Shown here: piece by piece, positions 39,424-48,682 of the stretch
How positions within the stretch are numbered: the first letter of the stretch is position 1
Layout of the letters: each line of letters begins with the position of its first letter
Assembly: GCF_000002875.2 (NCBI RefSeq)
Contig: NC_009277.2
Span: forward strand, 126,501 to 190,500
DNA length: 64,000 nucleotides
Source: Leishmania infantum JPCM5
Lineage: Eukaryota > Euglenozoa > Kinetoplastea > Trypanosomatida > Trypanosomatidae
Direction: 5' to 3'
Notes under the pieces: model-generated
The model's input: the letters and a program-made list of their open reading frames with translations, nothing else
What the model was told of the DNA's origin: nothing
The model's database searches: none
Made by a program: the position numbers and the translations under genes

Positions 39424-42400
39424 ATGCACACGCCAGAGCCGCGTCTCCGCCACAGCCGCGGCGGGAACGCGAGTACCACGCCCCAGGTCGATTCGAGCAA
39501 CGCCACGCCGACGCCGCGGGCTGGTTTTCTGCGCCGCGGCGGTGACGACGGTGGCGGCGACACGCTACACGGCGCCATCGCAGCCGGGCCGTCTGTCCTG
39601 TTTGACGAGGAGACAGGCACGGCCGTGGCCGTCGATGGCTCTCCTCAGCCCACTCAGCTGACGCAGCAGCAGCAGCTGTATCCTGGTCAGGCCCGACTGC
39701 CGCGCCAGCGTCCGCGCTTTCACACCGTGCAGGACCTTGATGTCGCCCTGAATCAGGCCATTGAGGGCAAGATCACCAGCCGCAACGCGTGGGCCAGCAA
39801 GGAGGCGAGTGACCTCCTGGAGGGCATTACGCACACCATCGAGACGACGCTGGACAACGCATCGACGGACGACTACGCTGGCTTCGCTAAGGCGGCGACG
39901 GTTGTGGAGGGCTGCTCGAAGGTGTGGACGAGCCGCGTGGACAGCACGTATCAGCGGAGCAACCAGATGGTCCAGCGCCTGCTACGCAAAGATGACACGT
40001 CAGGCAAACCGCCGACCGGCGGCAGAGACGACGGGGAAGGCGGAGACGGCGAGGAGGGGGAGGAGCAACAGCGCGCGAAGAGCCGCTCGCGTAGCGTGGC
40101 GACCGCGTCTGCCGCTGCCGCTGCCACACGTACTCTGGCAATGGAGGCTGCGGAGATCAACCTAGACAGCAAGAGCCGCACGGCGCTCACGCAGACCCAC
40201 GTCAACGCGCAGTTCCGCGCGATCACCTCGAAGTTCGATCAAGGCAACGCGCAGGGTCTTCTCATGAACAATGCGCCGATGGGCCGGGCCGGCAACATCA
40301 TCTTAGACGTTGACTACTCCGTCATGCCTGCTTCGGATGCCGTCGACGGTTGCAGCCGGCAGGGTAGCCGTCGCATCTCGGGCCCCAGCGCTCGATCGCC
40401 GTCGGGGGGCAGTGGTGCAGAAGGCCAGGAAACTCAGGCGGAGACGGTCACGCCTTCGCGCGTGTCGCAGCACGCCTCCGTTGAGCTCGACGCAGCCGTG
40501 TACGAGACCGTCGCTGATTTACCCCCGTACTATGGCGTGACGACAGTTGTGCCGCTTACTGGCCAGCTGAGGAGCATCCGCGGCTCCGAGTCCTTCCCGC
40601 AGGCGCGTGACAGCGCCGGCGGAGTCAGTTCTGCCGGCGACGCGCGTGGCAGTCAAGCAAGCGCTATCGACCCGCTGCTGCTCCTCCCGCACGTCTCGCC
40701 GCCGAGGCAGGACTTGAGTGACCTCGCCCGCGTGTCGCTCAAGTCCGACCCACGTGAGGGCTACAACGGCAGCGGCGCCAGCGGTGAGGCGAACAGAGAG
40801 AGTCGAAGTTGCATCACGTCTCACAGTGACAGGACGGCGGCCACCGCTGGTGGCGGTGATGCAGCAATGAGTGCCTACGACAGCCAACAGGAGCAGGAGG
40901 CTGAGGGCGGGTTTGCAACCCGCGGCAACGGCAACGACGACGGTGTCGATGGCGATAACGCCGACTTCGATGACTGGGACGGCGTCGGCGACGACGACGA
41001 CGACAGCAGGTGCTACAACAAGGCAGACATCAGTGCCCGCACCGACAGTGAAGGTGCCGACCGTGGCGCCGAGGCCCGCCGTCTTGTGTCAGGCGCTGCG
41101 GAGATGGAGCTGATGGACAATCTCTTCCACGGCCACACCCAGCTGGCTCTTGAGGCAGAGGACCCGACGTCTTGGTGCCCGCTGAGTGAGGTCTCTGCGA
41201 ACCCGCTGGCAGGCGTGCAAGGGCTCTCGGCGCTTTCTCGGCTGCACCGCGAGCACCGCTTCGCACAGTCGCAGAAAGGCGCTGACGGCGACGACGCCGC
41301 CCGAAACAGGAACGGGGGTGAGCGTGGAAGCAGCCTCAGCAGCCCAGTTGGAGCTCAGCTGCAGCCGACCACAAAGCGCGGGCGCAAGGAACGCACCGTG
41401 GTGTTTCAGTTGCCACAGTCACCGAGCTGTGGCCGGGGGGCTGGCGCCAGCGGCGTCGCCTCTGCGACAGCCGCGTTTGCGACGGAGTCGAGGCTGCTTC
41501 TCGACGACAGTGCGCTGCGTCAGGCTACCACCGCCGCGCGTAATATCACCCCGCTCGGCAAGCAGCTCCTCTTCGCGAGGAATGCCGCGCAGGAGGTGCT
41601 GGCCTACACGCAGAGCGCTGTGCAGCGCAGCAAGGCGGAGCAGGCGGGGTTGCTGCTGCCTGAAGCGCCGATCCGAGGGAAGACGATCCCGTCGTACATG
41701 CCGTTCCCAGTGCACACGCAGGACTTCTTCCAGCCCTTCAGCACCTCGCTGACTCACTGGAACCTTCTGCGCAAGTCCGCGACGGGTCACCTCGTCGACA
41801 GCACCGCCGGCGCGCGCAACAACGAAGGGCCATCGTCGTCATCCGTGATGGCTGGGGGCAGCAGCAGCTGCTGCATCACTGGTGACTGCAGCAGCCGCCT
41901 TGGCCTGGCAACACGCACCGGCGAATACTTCAGTGCCGAAGCTCTGGACGAGGACAGCTACGGCGGTGTCGGTGCCCGGTACGGTGACGACAACATGCCA
42001 GTCGAGTTCTTCCCTGGCGGGGCGGAGGTAGAGGCTCAGGATGGTGGTGAGGCCGGCGGTGACTATGCTGATTACGCCGAGCTCTACGGCCCCGACGACA
42101 ACCACAGCGACGAGGAGGAGGAGAGCCGCTACGTGCAGGGCAGCTTCCACAGCTCTGCAGATGCGCGCCTCATCGCGGAGATGGAGCTGGCTGCGGCTGC
42201 TGCGACATCCGTGACGGTCTCTGGCGGCTCCTCGACGCGCAGCAGCGGCACTACCACTGATGCCCTTCTTGCCGACCCTCTGGAGCTGCTGAAGGTGCTG
42301 AGCCCACCCGAGGCAACCCTACCGAACCAGGTGGACGTGGTGAAGCTCCGGCAGCTCATGTGGGAGGCGCTGCGGGGGCGTCTGGCAGCGAACCAGCAGG

Positions 42401-42897
42401 AGAAGGCCGTGGACCTCGCGACGCTGCGCTGCGGAGCCGCAGCGGCGGTATCGCAGATAGCGGAGGAAGACGAGGATGGCGTCGCCTCCTTGCGGGAAAA
42501 CCGCAAGGTGGCGATGGTGAAGGCGCACGCACAGGCGGCGCTCAACGCGCTTCGACAGCGTGTACGCTCGACAGACGCCGGCGAAAATGCGCAGTCTGCG
42601 AATTGCAACGAGGACACCGTAGCAGACCAGTTCCTTGACGCAGATTCGGCCGCCACTGGCGCCACTGCTGCTGCTGCTGCTGCGACGCCGGCGGGGGTGC
42701 CACCCACGCGGTTCAGCGACGTTGTCCGCTCCGTCCTGCCACATATCTCTGTCGTGTCGTCCACCAACACGCTTTCGCCTGCCTTTTTCTTCTTTTCCAT
42801 TCTCTTCCTCGCGAATGAGCACAACGTGGTGCTGCAGAGCGTTGAGGACTTGAATGACTTGGTGGCCTGCGGCATCGCCGGCCGCGTCGGTGAGTGA
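39424..42897 (+). CDS. Condensin complex subunit CAP-H/Barren (kleisin)
   Basis: The product is the kleisin that links the SMC2 and SMC4 heads in condensin and is needed to compact and separate chromosomes. The 1157-residue protein shows the family's two conserved ends. Near residues 97-190 are VALNQAIEGKITSRNAW, then VVEGCSKVWTSRVDSTYQR, which match the N-terminal kleisin region. Residues about 230-270 contain INLDSKSRTALTQTHVNAQF and FDQGNAQGLLMN. The C-terminal segment from residue 1118, SPAFFFFSILFLANEHNVVL then EDLNDLV, matches the winged-helix end of CAP-H. The middle is acidic and Ser/Gly-rich, which makes the protein longer than the 700-900 residues usual elsewhere. The symbol is left open because species naming varies (NCAPH, BRN1, Barren). 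Confidence 0.9.
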   Translation: MHTPEPRLRHSRGGNASTTPQVDSSNATPTPRAGFLRRGGDDGGGDTLHGAIAAGPSVLFDEETGTAVAVDGSPQPTQLTQQQQLYPGQARLPRQRPRFHTVQDLDVALNQAIEGKITSRNAWASKEASDLLEGITHTIETTLDNASTDDYAGFAKAATVVEGCSKVWTSRVDSTYQRSNQMVQRLLRKDDTSGKPPTGGRDDGEGGDGEEGEEQQRAKSRSRSVATASAAAAATRTLAMEAAEINLDSKSRTALTQTHVNAQFRAITSKFDQGNAQGLLMNNAPMGRAGNIILDVDYSVMPASDAVDGCSRQGSRRISGPSARSPSGGSGAEGQETQAETVTPSRVSQHASVELDAAVYETVADLPPYYGVTTVVPLTGQLRSIRGSESFPQARDSAGGVSSAGDARGSQASAIDPLLLLPHVSPPRQDLSDLARVSLKSDPREGYNGSGASGEANRESRSCITSHSDRTAATAGGGDAAMSAYDSQQEQEAEGGFATRGNGNDDGVDGDNADFDDWDGVGDDDDDSRCYNKADISARTDSEGADRGAEARRLVSGAAEMELMDNLFHGHTQLALEAEDPTSWCPLSEVSANPLAGVQGLSALSRLHREHRFAQSQKGADGDDAARNRNGGERGSSLSSPVGAQLQPTTKRGRKERTVVFQLPQSPSCGRGAGASGVASATAAFATESRLLLDDSALRQATTAARNITPLGKQLLFARNAAQEVLAYTQSAVQRSKAEQAGLLLPEAPIRGKTIPSYMPFPVHTQDFFQPFSTSLTHWNLLRKSATGHLVDSTAGARNNEGPSSSSVMAGGSSSCCITGDCSSRLGLATRTGEYFSAEALDEDSYGGVGARYGDDNMPVEFFPGGAEVEAQDGGEAGGDYADYAELYGPDDNHSDEEEESRYVQGSFHSSADARLIAEMELAAAAATSVTVSGGSSTRSSGTTTDALLADPLELLKVLSPPEATLPNQVDVVKLRQLMWEALRGRLAANQQEKAVDLATLRCGAAAAVSQIAEEDEDGVASLRENRKVAMVKAHAQAALNALRQRVRSTDAGENAQSANCNEDTVADQFLDADSAATGATAAAAAATPAGVPPTRFSDVVRSVLPHISVVSSTNTLSPAFFFFSILFLANEHNVVLQSVEDLNDLVACGIAGRVGE

Positions 42898-43314
42898 TAG
42901 CGTGCCTGTGCGCCTCCTGCCGTCCTCCTCTCATCACGCAGCCTCTCTCTCTGTGTACGTGGGTGCGTGCGTATGCCACAGGGCACTGTGGGGGCTTCGT
43001 GGATTGGATCACGGGTGAAGAGAGACAGGGTGGGGCGAGGCGAGGCGGAGGAGGAGGAGGGCTCAGGCGCTGTAGACCTGTGCATGCACATGCACGCAAC
43101 AGACGCGTGCCCTACAAGCCTTCAAGCACACACCACTTTGTGTGTGCGGTGTTTTCGCTTGCTTCTTCTCAGAGCTCATAGAACATGGACAATACGAGTC
43201 TCTGAACGAACAGCCGTGCAAGAAGAGATGCGGGAGGAGGAGGAGGAGGAGGAGGGGGGTTGCCGCGAAGTGCCGGTGGCATGCAGACCTGCCAACCTAC
43301 ACGCACGCACTCAT

Positions 43315-43346
43315 ACACACACACACACACACACACGCGCGCGCGC
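43315..43346 (+). repeat. CA/GC alternating purine-pyrimidine repeat
   Basis: A CA repeat of about 11 units runs directly into alternating GC, a pattern that can adopt Z-DNA. Confidence 0.8.
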
Positions 43347-43818
43347 ACGGTGCAGTGAGACACTTCTTCCCTCTCGCGTCTGTGTTGCTGCGTTCCGTTG
43401 TGGAGCGAAGGCAGCGCAAAGCGAGACGGGCCCCGCGCGAAGTAGCGGGATGGGTTGGGTCGCCCACTGCGTATGCGGGTGCGTGCGTGCGTGCGTGCGT
43501 GCGTGTGCTGCTGTGATTGCAATGCCAGACGTGGGGGAGGGGGGCGGCGTGTCGCCTCTTATCTTTTGCCTGCCTTCCCACGCTGCTGCTGTGCTGCTGC
43601 TGGAAGGCTTCCGCTCCACACACGCGTCTCTCTCCACCTCATTTCTTTTTTCTGCTTTGACTCCTCGATGGCCGCCACCACGCCAGTATAGCGTTCGTTT
43701 CGCCACTTGATTGGCCCGAGACACACAACCACACAGGCCCAGTCAACCTGCGAACCGGCGAGACACGTGGAGGCCAGAGGAGGGATACGACACTTGAGGG
43801 CAACAGTAACAGCACCCG

Positions 43819-43844
43819 CCTCTCTCTCTCTCCCCCTCTCTCAG
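43819..43844 (+). promoter_or_regulatory. Trans-splice acceptor for the 43917 gene
   Basis: A 24-base pure C/T tract is followed directly by AG at 43843-43844, a textbook acceptor arrangement. Confidence 0.65.
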
Positions 43845-43906
43845 CGTGTGCGTAGGCGGCCGCGTACGCACGCGCACACGGACATACGTATAGCTCGTCA
43901 CGCCGT

Positions 43907-43912
43907 ATGTGA
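43907..43912 (+). promoter_or_regulatory. Start-stop upstream ORF (ATGTGA)
   Basis: An ATG followed immediately by TGA lies between the acceptor at 43844 and the main start at 43917. If translated, ribosomes would initiate and terminate five bases before the main ATG. Start-stop elements reduce translation in other eukaryotes; the effect here is inferred. Confidence 0.5.
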
Positions 43913-43916
43913 AGTC

Positions 43917-44894
43917 ATGCCGCACATCCCACGCAACCATTATCTCGTCGTCCACGACGCCATTCGCAAGCTTCTCGGCCCCGATGCGCAGCTGGCAGCG
44001 TTCGTGAAGGCACAGCATGCTTTCCAGTGCGACATGCTTGTGAACGACGCTCGCACGGATCCAGAGGAGCTCATGCGCGCAGGGGCGCGACACAGCGGTG
44101 GAGGCATCGGTGACGATGCAGCCGCCAAGGCTGGCGTCGGCGAGTTCGCGCGTAGGCTGCAGGGGGTGCTAGGCATTTGCGACGTGGTGCCCCACACCCG
44201 CCGTGTCGACGTCATCTTCCGTGATCGCAGCTTGATCCAGCTCGCCCTCGGCGCGGCGAAGAGGGACCTTCCCTATGCACTGGAGACCGGCGCGGACGTC
44301 AACCAAGAGCCGGACTGGCGCCTACGCAATCGACTTCGTATATCCCTCGGGTACGACGAAGAGCTCTTCCTAGCGCAATGCACCCGCAGCATGAACGTGG
44401 CGGCGCGCATCTTGGAGAAGCGTGCCTTCGACTCTGCTCGTTACTCGGCCTTGATGAGTACTAACGCGGCGATGGCGGCGATGTACGAGGCAAGCGGCCA
44501 GCGGTGGCAGGCGGTGCTGCCTCCGGTGACCTACTGGCAGGCGCACTGCTACTCGCTGATGAAGGCGTACCCATGTCGTCACTATCAGCAGATCGTCGCA
44601 ACTGTCGAGCACAACTACGCTGCGTACTATGGCGAGTTCCCAATGACGAACCCGTACTGCGACGGCGAGGACCTCAACACGATTCAGGTGGTGAAGTGGT
44701 TGTGCGAGGCATTCAACGCGGGGGCGGCGGTGTCGCAGGTCACATCGGCTGCATCATCACCGGCTACTTCCAACGAGTGGCAGACCGTGGACTGTTCCAT
44801 GCCTGCAGCGATGGAGGACGGCGATGCAGAGAAGGGTGCTGCGGTCATGGACAACATGACTGATGGCAGGTCGAGCCAGGAGGGGCGACACTGA
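43917..44894 (+). CDS. Conserved-looking hypothetical protein
   Basis: The product has 325 residues and no recognised family. Residues 1-245 have balanced globular composition, with aromatic and helical segments such as HYLVVHDAIRKLLG, RRLQGVLGICDVVPHTRR and PYALETGADVNQEPDWRLRN. Another run reads LMKAYPCRHYQQIVATVEHN. The last 70 residues are Ala/Ser/Asp-rich and probably disordered. There is no signal peptide or membrane segment. The frame extends upstream with a TTG opening at 43707, but the splice acceptor at 43844 lies inside that extension, so the ATG at 43917 is preferred. A start-stop uORF precedes it. Confidence 0.8.
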   Translation: MPHIPRNHYLVVHDAIRKLLGPDAQLAAFVKAQHAFQCDMLVNDARTDPEELMRAGARHSGGGIGDDAAAKAGVGEFARRLQGVLGICDVVPHTRRVDVIFRDRSLIQLALGAAKRDLPYALETGADVNQEPDWRLRNRLRISLGYDEELFLAQCTRSMNVAARILEKRAFDSARYSALMSTNAAMAAMYEASGQRWQAVLPPVTYWQAHCYSLMKAYPCRHYQQIVATVEHNYAAYYGEFPMTNPYCDGEDLNTIQVVKWLCEAFNAGAAVSQVTSAASSPATSNEWQTVDCSMPAAMEDGDAEKGAAVMDNMTDGRSSQEGRH

Positions 44895-45703
44895 TGCACT
44901 CGATGGGGGATGCGTCGGATGGCACGGGGCAACGGCAGCGTCCTACTTGTCGGTGTGTACGTGTGCGCCTCTTTCTATCTCTGTGCGGGACACACAGTGC
45001 AGTACAGAGGGCAGGAGGCGGCGGAGCTTCTTCACACACACACACACACAACCTCGAGCCACTATCCCTTCGTTGTATGCTTGGCAGATGAGCAGCCTCT
45101 TGTGCCTCCACCTCTCCCGCCCTGATGGCCCGTTGCACTGGAAGGGTCAGGAGGGGACGCGGAGGCGAGACGGAGACCACCTCACAAGCGAACAGGAACA
45201 CCAAAAAGAGTAATGGGGCACGTTGGAGAGCACCAGCCGCAGCACAGCGGCAACACCGCACCGCACAACGGCGGTGGCGGCCACAACGCGAGCAAGAGAG
45301 AGGGAGGGGAAGAGGAGGCGAAGAGCCAAACAGTGCGCAGGTGACAGGGCGGCTCACCGCACATGAGTTCCTTCTCCGACCCCCTCTCCCTCCCTCCCTC
45401 TCCTCTCGACGCCGTTCACCGTTGCTCGTTGCATGCATGTGTATGCTGTCCTGCTCGCCTCTCTTCTCTCCGCGCATACGGTTTTCAATGGCCACCCTCT
45501 CACTTCCATGGTGTTCTCCTTTTCGTTCTTAGGCGGCGTGCGGTGTCTCTCCGTCGTCGACGCCCTCCTGTAGTGAATCTTCACGTAAGCCTGCTGCACC
45601 ATCGCTCCACTGGCGAGCGACAAACACGCACCGACATCCTCACGCGCGAACACACGCACATACACACATAAGCAGTAAGTATATTGTCTAGCAGGGGGGC
45701 GAC
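44895..45703. other. Intergenic region
   Basis: This 0.8-kb gap contains a CA repeat near 45035-45050 and C/T-rich sequence before the next gene. No gene was recognised. Confidence 0.6.
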
Positions 45704-47518
45704 ATGGCAGCCGACAAGGACACACCCGACTCACCACGGCGTTCGTGGGCAACGGCGGCAGAGGGCACCAATGGAGTTGCGACGGAGCAGCAGCCACAGC
45801 CCTATTCATCCAGTTCTTCCGCCGCCGCCGCCGCCGCCGCCGCCACGTCCATGTCTGTTGCAGAGACGACTGCGACCGACGCGACGACAGCGGCGGCCTC
45901 GCGCAAGGCACCGACTCCGCACGACAAGGCGGTCGTGGTGGATGAAGGTAGCACTGCGACCGCTGCTGCCGCATCTTCCTCCTCTTCCACTGCGTCGTCG
46001 TCGGCGAGCGTCGATGAGCAGCGCCGCCGCCGCCTGGCCCTGTACGGCAGCCGCGCTATGGCTGCAGGTGGCAGGAAAGGCTCTGCCCTGGCGGCGGACC
46101 CGCATCACCCGTCCACCCCGCATGGAAGCGCGCACGGCCGCCACGCCCTCACCGCCTTCGGCGCTCGCCGCGGCGGCGAGCTCGCCTTCTACATCCAGCA
46201 AGGCGGCGATCTCACCTCTCAAGGTCGGTATCTAGTCATCGGCGACGGCTTGATGGCGCCGTTCATGGCGCTCTGCCTGCGCGTGCATGGGCTCGAATGC
46301 GATCTCGCCCACCATCCGTCGCAGAACGACCTCGACCGCGGCACAATTGTGCTGACGCCGTCCGTCACGCAGCTTATGGGCGACGTGCTCAACGTCTCCG
46401 TGCCGTCTGGCAGCGTCGTTGGGCGGGTGCTCACGTTCGACCACGTCGGCAACGACATGTGCGACATCGACCTCAACGAGTTTCGCGAGAAGGGCGAGAG
46501 CCCGACGTTCTTCTGCTGTGACCGGCTGAAGGTGGAATCAGCGTTGATGTCGCTGTGCCGAATCGGCGCGCACAGCTGCATGGTGCTGCCGAAGCCTCAG
46601 ATTGACAAGGGCGGCCTCGAGCCCCTCGAGAGCGGTGGGGTGCGGGTGCGCTTTACGAGCGGTCTGCAGCAGGATTACCTCGGCGTCATCTGCACGGCAC
46701 GCAACCAGGAGCTGGCACCGGAGCTGACGATCACAAACGAAGAGCTGCAAGCGCGCGCGGAGAACGCGGAGAAGTACCGCGATACTTTCAGCAAGTCCGT
46801 GCGGTGGATGGAGCTGTGTGTGCCGCCGCTGCCGGAGCTTGGCAAGTTCGAGAAGCGCTTCACGCCCGGTTCGCAGGAGATTGTCGAGATTCTAACGCCG
46901 CGCGACGCCAAGATGACGGTGCGGCCGACGATGATGGCCACAAAGCTGTTCTACAACGTCACACTCACCATCCCTGACGGCACGGCGGACCCGCGGCTGA
47001 AGAGCACCAGCACGAAGCTGTTCTGGGACGATGTTGTCATGCACTGGACGTCGGGTGTGCCAGGGTACATATCGCACACGATGTTTCGGCCGATGTTCAC
47101 ACACCTGCAGCAGAACTTCACGAAGTCCAGCGCGCTTGTTTACCGCACGCCGCTCTTCTTGATGCCGCACTGGTCGGAGGGTGGCGGCCGCGTGATCAAG
47201 GTCGCCCATGCCGCGCACGGCTCGTGTTTCGACGCGGTGGACGTGTCCGACGCGCAGAGCTTCACCGACTGCTTCACCCTGGCGCGCACGATTGCCGGCG
47301 GTGAGGACGTGGCGGCGTTTCTGAAGGAGCGGCGGCTGCAGGTAATGGAGGAGATGGACCACCACTCCCGCCTTACTTATTACGGTCTCAAGGAGCGGGG
47401 GCAGATGGCGTACATGATGTCCCGTTTCAACATGAAGATCATGCGCAAGTACAAGAAGAGCTGGCGGTTCATCCTGCAGAACTACGTTACGCTGATGCCC
47501 AAGAGCATCCCGCGATGA
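45704..47518 (+). CDS. FAD-dependent monooxygenase-like protein (degenerate FAD motifs)
   Basis: The product has 604 residues. The first 160 are Ala/Ser/Thr-rich and probably disordered. From residue 176 the fold resembles FAD monooxygenases of the squalene epoxidase/PHBH type: a strand-loop-helix YLVIGDGLMAPFMALCLRVHG in the Rossmann position, then CDRLKVESALMSLC, and late in the protein VIKVAHAAHGSCFDAVDVSD followed by FTDCFTLARTIAGG. The last two segments fit the family's GD motif and following helix. The key motifs deviate: IGDGLM replaces GxGxxG, and VAHAAHG replaces the usual GDA. FAD binding is therefore uncertain. The basic C-terminus (KIMRKYKKSWRFILQNYV) may contact a membrane. A divergent or inactive oxygenase paralogue is the best reading. 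Confidence 0.72.
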   Translation: MAADKDTPDSPRRSWATAAEGTNGVATEQQPQPYSSSSSAAAAAAAATSMSVAETTATDATTAAASRKAPTPHDKAVVVDEGSTATAAAASSSSSTASSSASVDEQRRRRLALYGSRAMAAGGRKGSALAADPHHPSTPHGSAHGRHALTAFGARRGGELAFYIQQGGDLTSQGRYLVIGDGLMAPFMALCLRVHGLECDLAHHPSQNDLDRGTIVLTPSVTQLMGDVLNVSVPSGSVVGRVLTFDHVGNDMCDIDLNEFREKGESPTFFCCDRLKVESALMSLCRIGAHSCMVLPKPQIDKGGLEPLESGGVRVRFTSGLQQDYLGVICTARNQELAPELTITNEELQARAENAEKYRDTFSKSVRWMELCVPPLPELGKFEKRFTPGSQEIVEILTPRDAKMTVRPTMMATKLFYNVTLTIPDGTADPRLKSTSTKLFWDDVVMHWTSGVPGYISHTMFRPMFTHLQQNFTKSSALVYRTPLFLMPHWSEGGGRVIKVAHAAHGSCFDAVDVSDAQSFTDCFTLARTIAGGEDVAAFLKERRLQVMEEMDHHSRLTYYGLKERGQMAYMMSRFNMKIMRKYKKSWRFILQNYVTLMPKSIPR

Positions 47519-48682
47519 ACGCACGTGTGCGGTATGGCGCATCAGGTGCACCGTCGCCGTCGGCTCCTGCGTCCAACCCTTCTGCGCGACTCCTGTATGT
47601 GTGTGTGTGCGCTTGCACCGGGGTCTGCTGCTGCGCGGAGGCAGCGCCGTAACCTTCGCCGCCCACCACCGCCCCGCAGGCTTGGCATTTTGTTTGCGCG
47701 TCGCACCCGCCACTGCCCTCTCTCACATACACTGTGTGGGTGGGTGTGACGGAGAGCCGGGGAGGAGGGGAGGAGTGATGGCTATGTGCTCGAGTAGAGA
47801 AGATGTCAAGTACCAAAACGCACTCACGCAGAGAGAGAGGGAGCGAGAGGAGGGGGGGGGCGACAGGAAGGAGGCGACGACGCTTATTAACGGCAAAGAC
47901 CTCTCACACTCTTCCAAGAACGAAGGGCGTAAGCCGTGAAGCGAAGGGGCCGCGATCGAGCCATCCATCGTGAACCACATCGCGCGATGACGTCAGGGAT
48001 GGGAAATGGTGCGTGATGAAGCGCATATGGAGGTCGACGCCACTGCTCTCGCGTGCATGTTTGATTGCAAGTGGATGTATGGGTGGGTGTCTCTTTTTGC
48101 CGCTGGTCGTCAGAGACTCACCGAACTCGCCGCGTATGCGGCGTGTCTCTTGCCCTCCAAAATTGTGTTCTCTCCTGCCCGTGTCGACCCCAGGCACCGC
48201 CCTCTTTCCTCTTCCCTGGTCTCTACGCCAGCGTGGCGAGGACGGCCGTCAGGCTCGCGGTGCGTCGACCTTTCAAGAGGTAGTGAAGAGGTGGGGGTGA
48301 GGCGGTGGACCAAGATGCCTTGAGGATGCGGCGGCTCTGTCCTCCCTCCCCCCACACACAATACACATGTCCGTCTCCTCGCCATCCCTCACCACCCTCT
48401 CTTTCTCTCGCTCTCTCTCTACGTATGTGTGCCAACGCGCATCTCCATCTTGCATCGGCCACGGTGCTGCGGCTTGTTGTATGACTTTCGCTGCACGCGC
48501 ACATCTGCGGTGGACGGATGGCGCTTCGCACCACTGCCCCACTGCGGGCCTTCGCTCCCACTTTCTCTTCGGCGAGAAGAGGAGCGGAGACTCGTGTGTG
48601 TGTTCGTCGACGCATCGTTCCGTCACACTCCCATCACCATTTTACAGCCACGTCACAACCTCCTCGCCGCGGGACGTGCAGC
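47519..48682. other. Intergenic region
   Basis: This gap contains UTR sequence with GA-rich and C/T-rich tracts. The methyltransferase frame is open from an ATG at 48518, but the nearest acceptor lies downstream of that codon. Confidence 0.55.
48548..48576 (+). promoter_or_regulatory. Probable trans-splice acceptor for the SpoU methyltransferase gene
   Basis: A C/T-rich tract (TTCGCTCCCACTTTCTCTTC) is followed by AG at 48575-48576. It is also the first AG after the longer CT tract near 48370-48422. The next ATG is 48683. Confidence 0.5.

Larger units (their letters stand above)
42898..43916. other. Intergenic region with microsatellites
   Basis: This 1-kb gap contains a GGA triplet run (43231-43255), a CA repeat followed by GC alternation (43315-43346), a GCGT repeat (43481-43506) and a clean polypyrimidine tract with acceptor (43819-43844). 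No gene was recognised. Confidence 0.65.

Noticed and set aside
48518..48682. 55-codon N-terminal extension of the methyltransferase
   Set aside because: An acceptor tract and AG at 48576 fall inside it and 48683 is the next ATG. It is not fully excluded because it resembles a mitochondrial targeting peptide.
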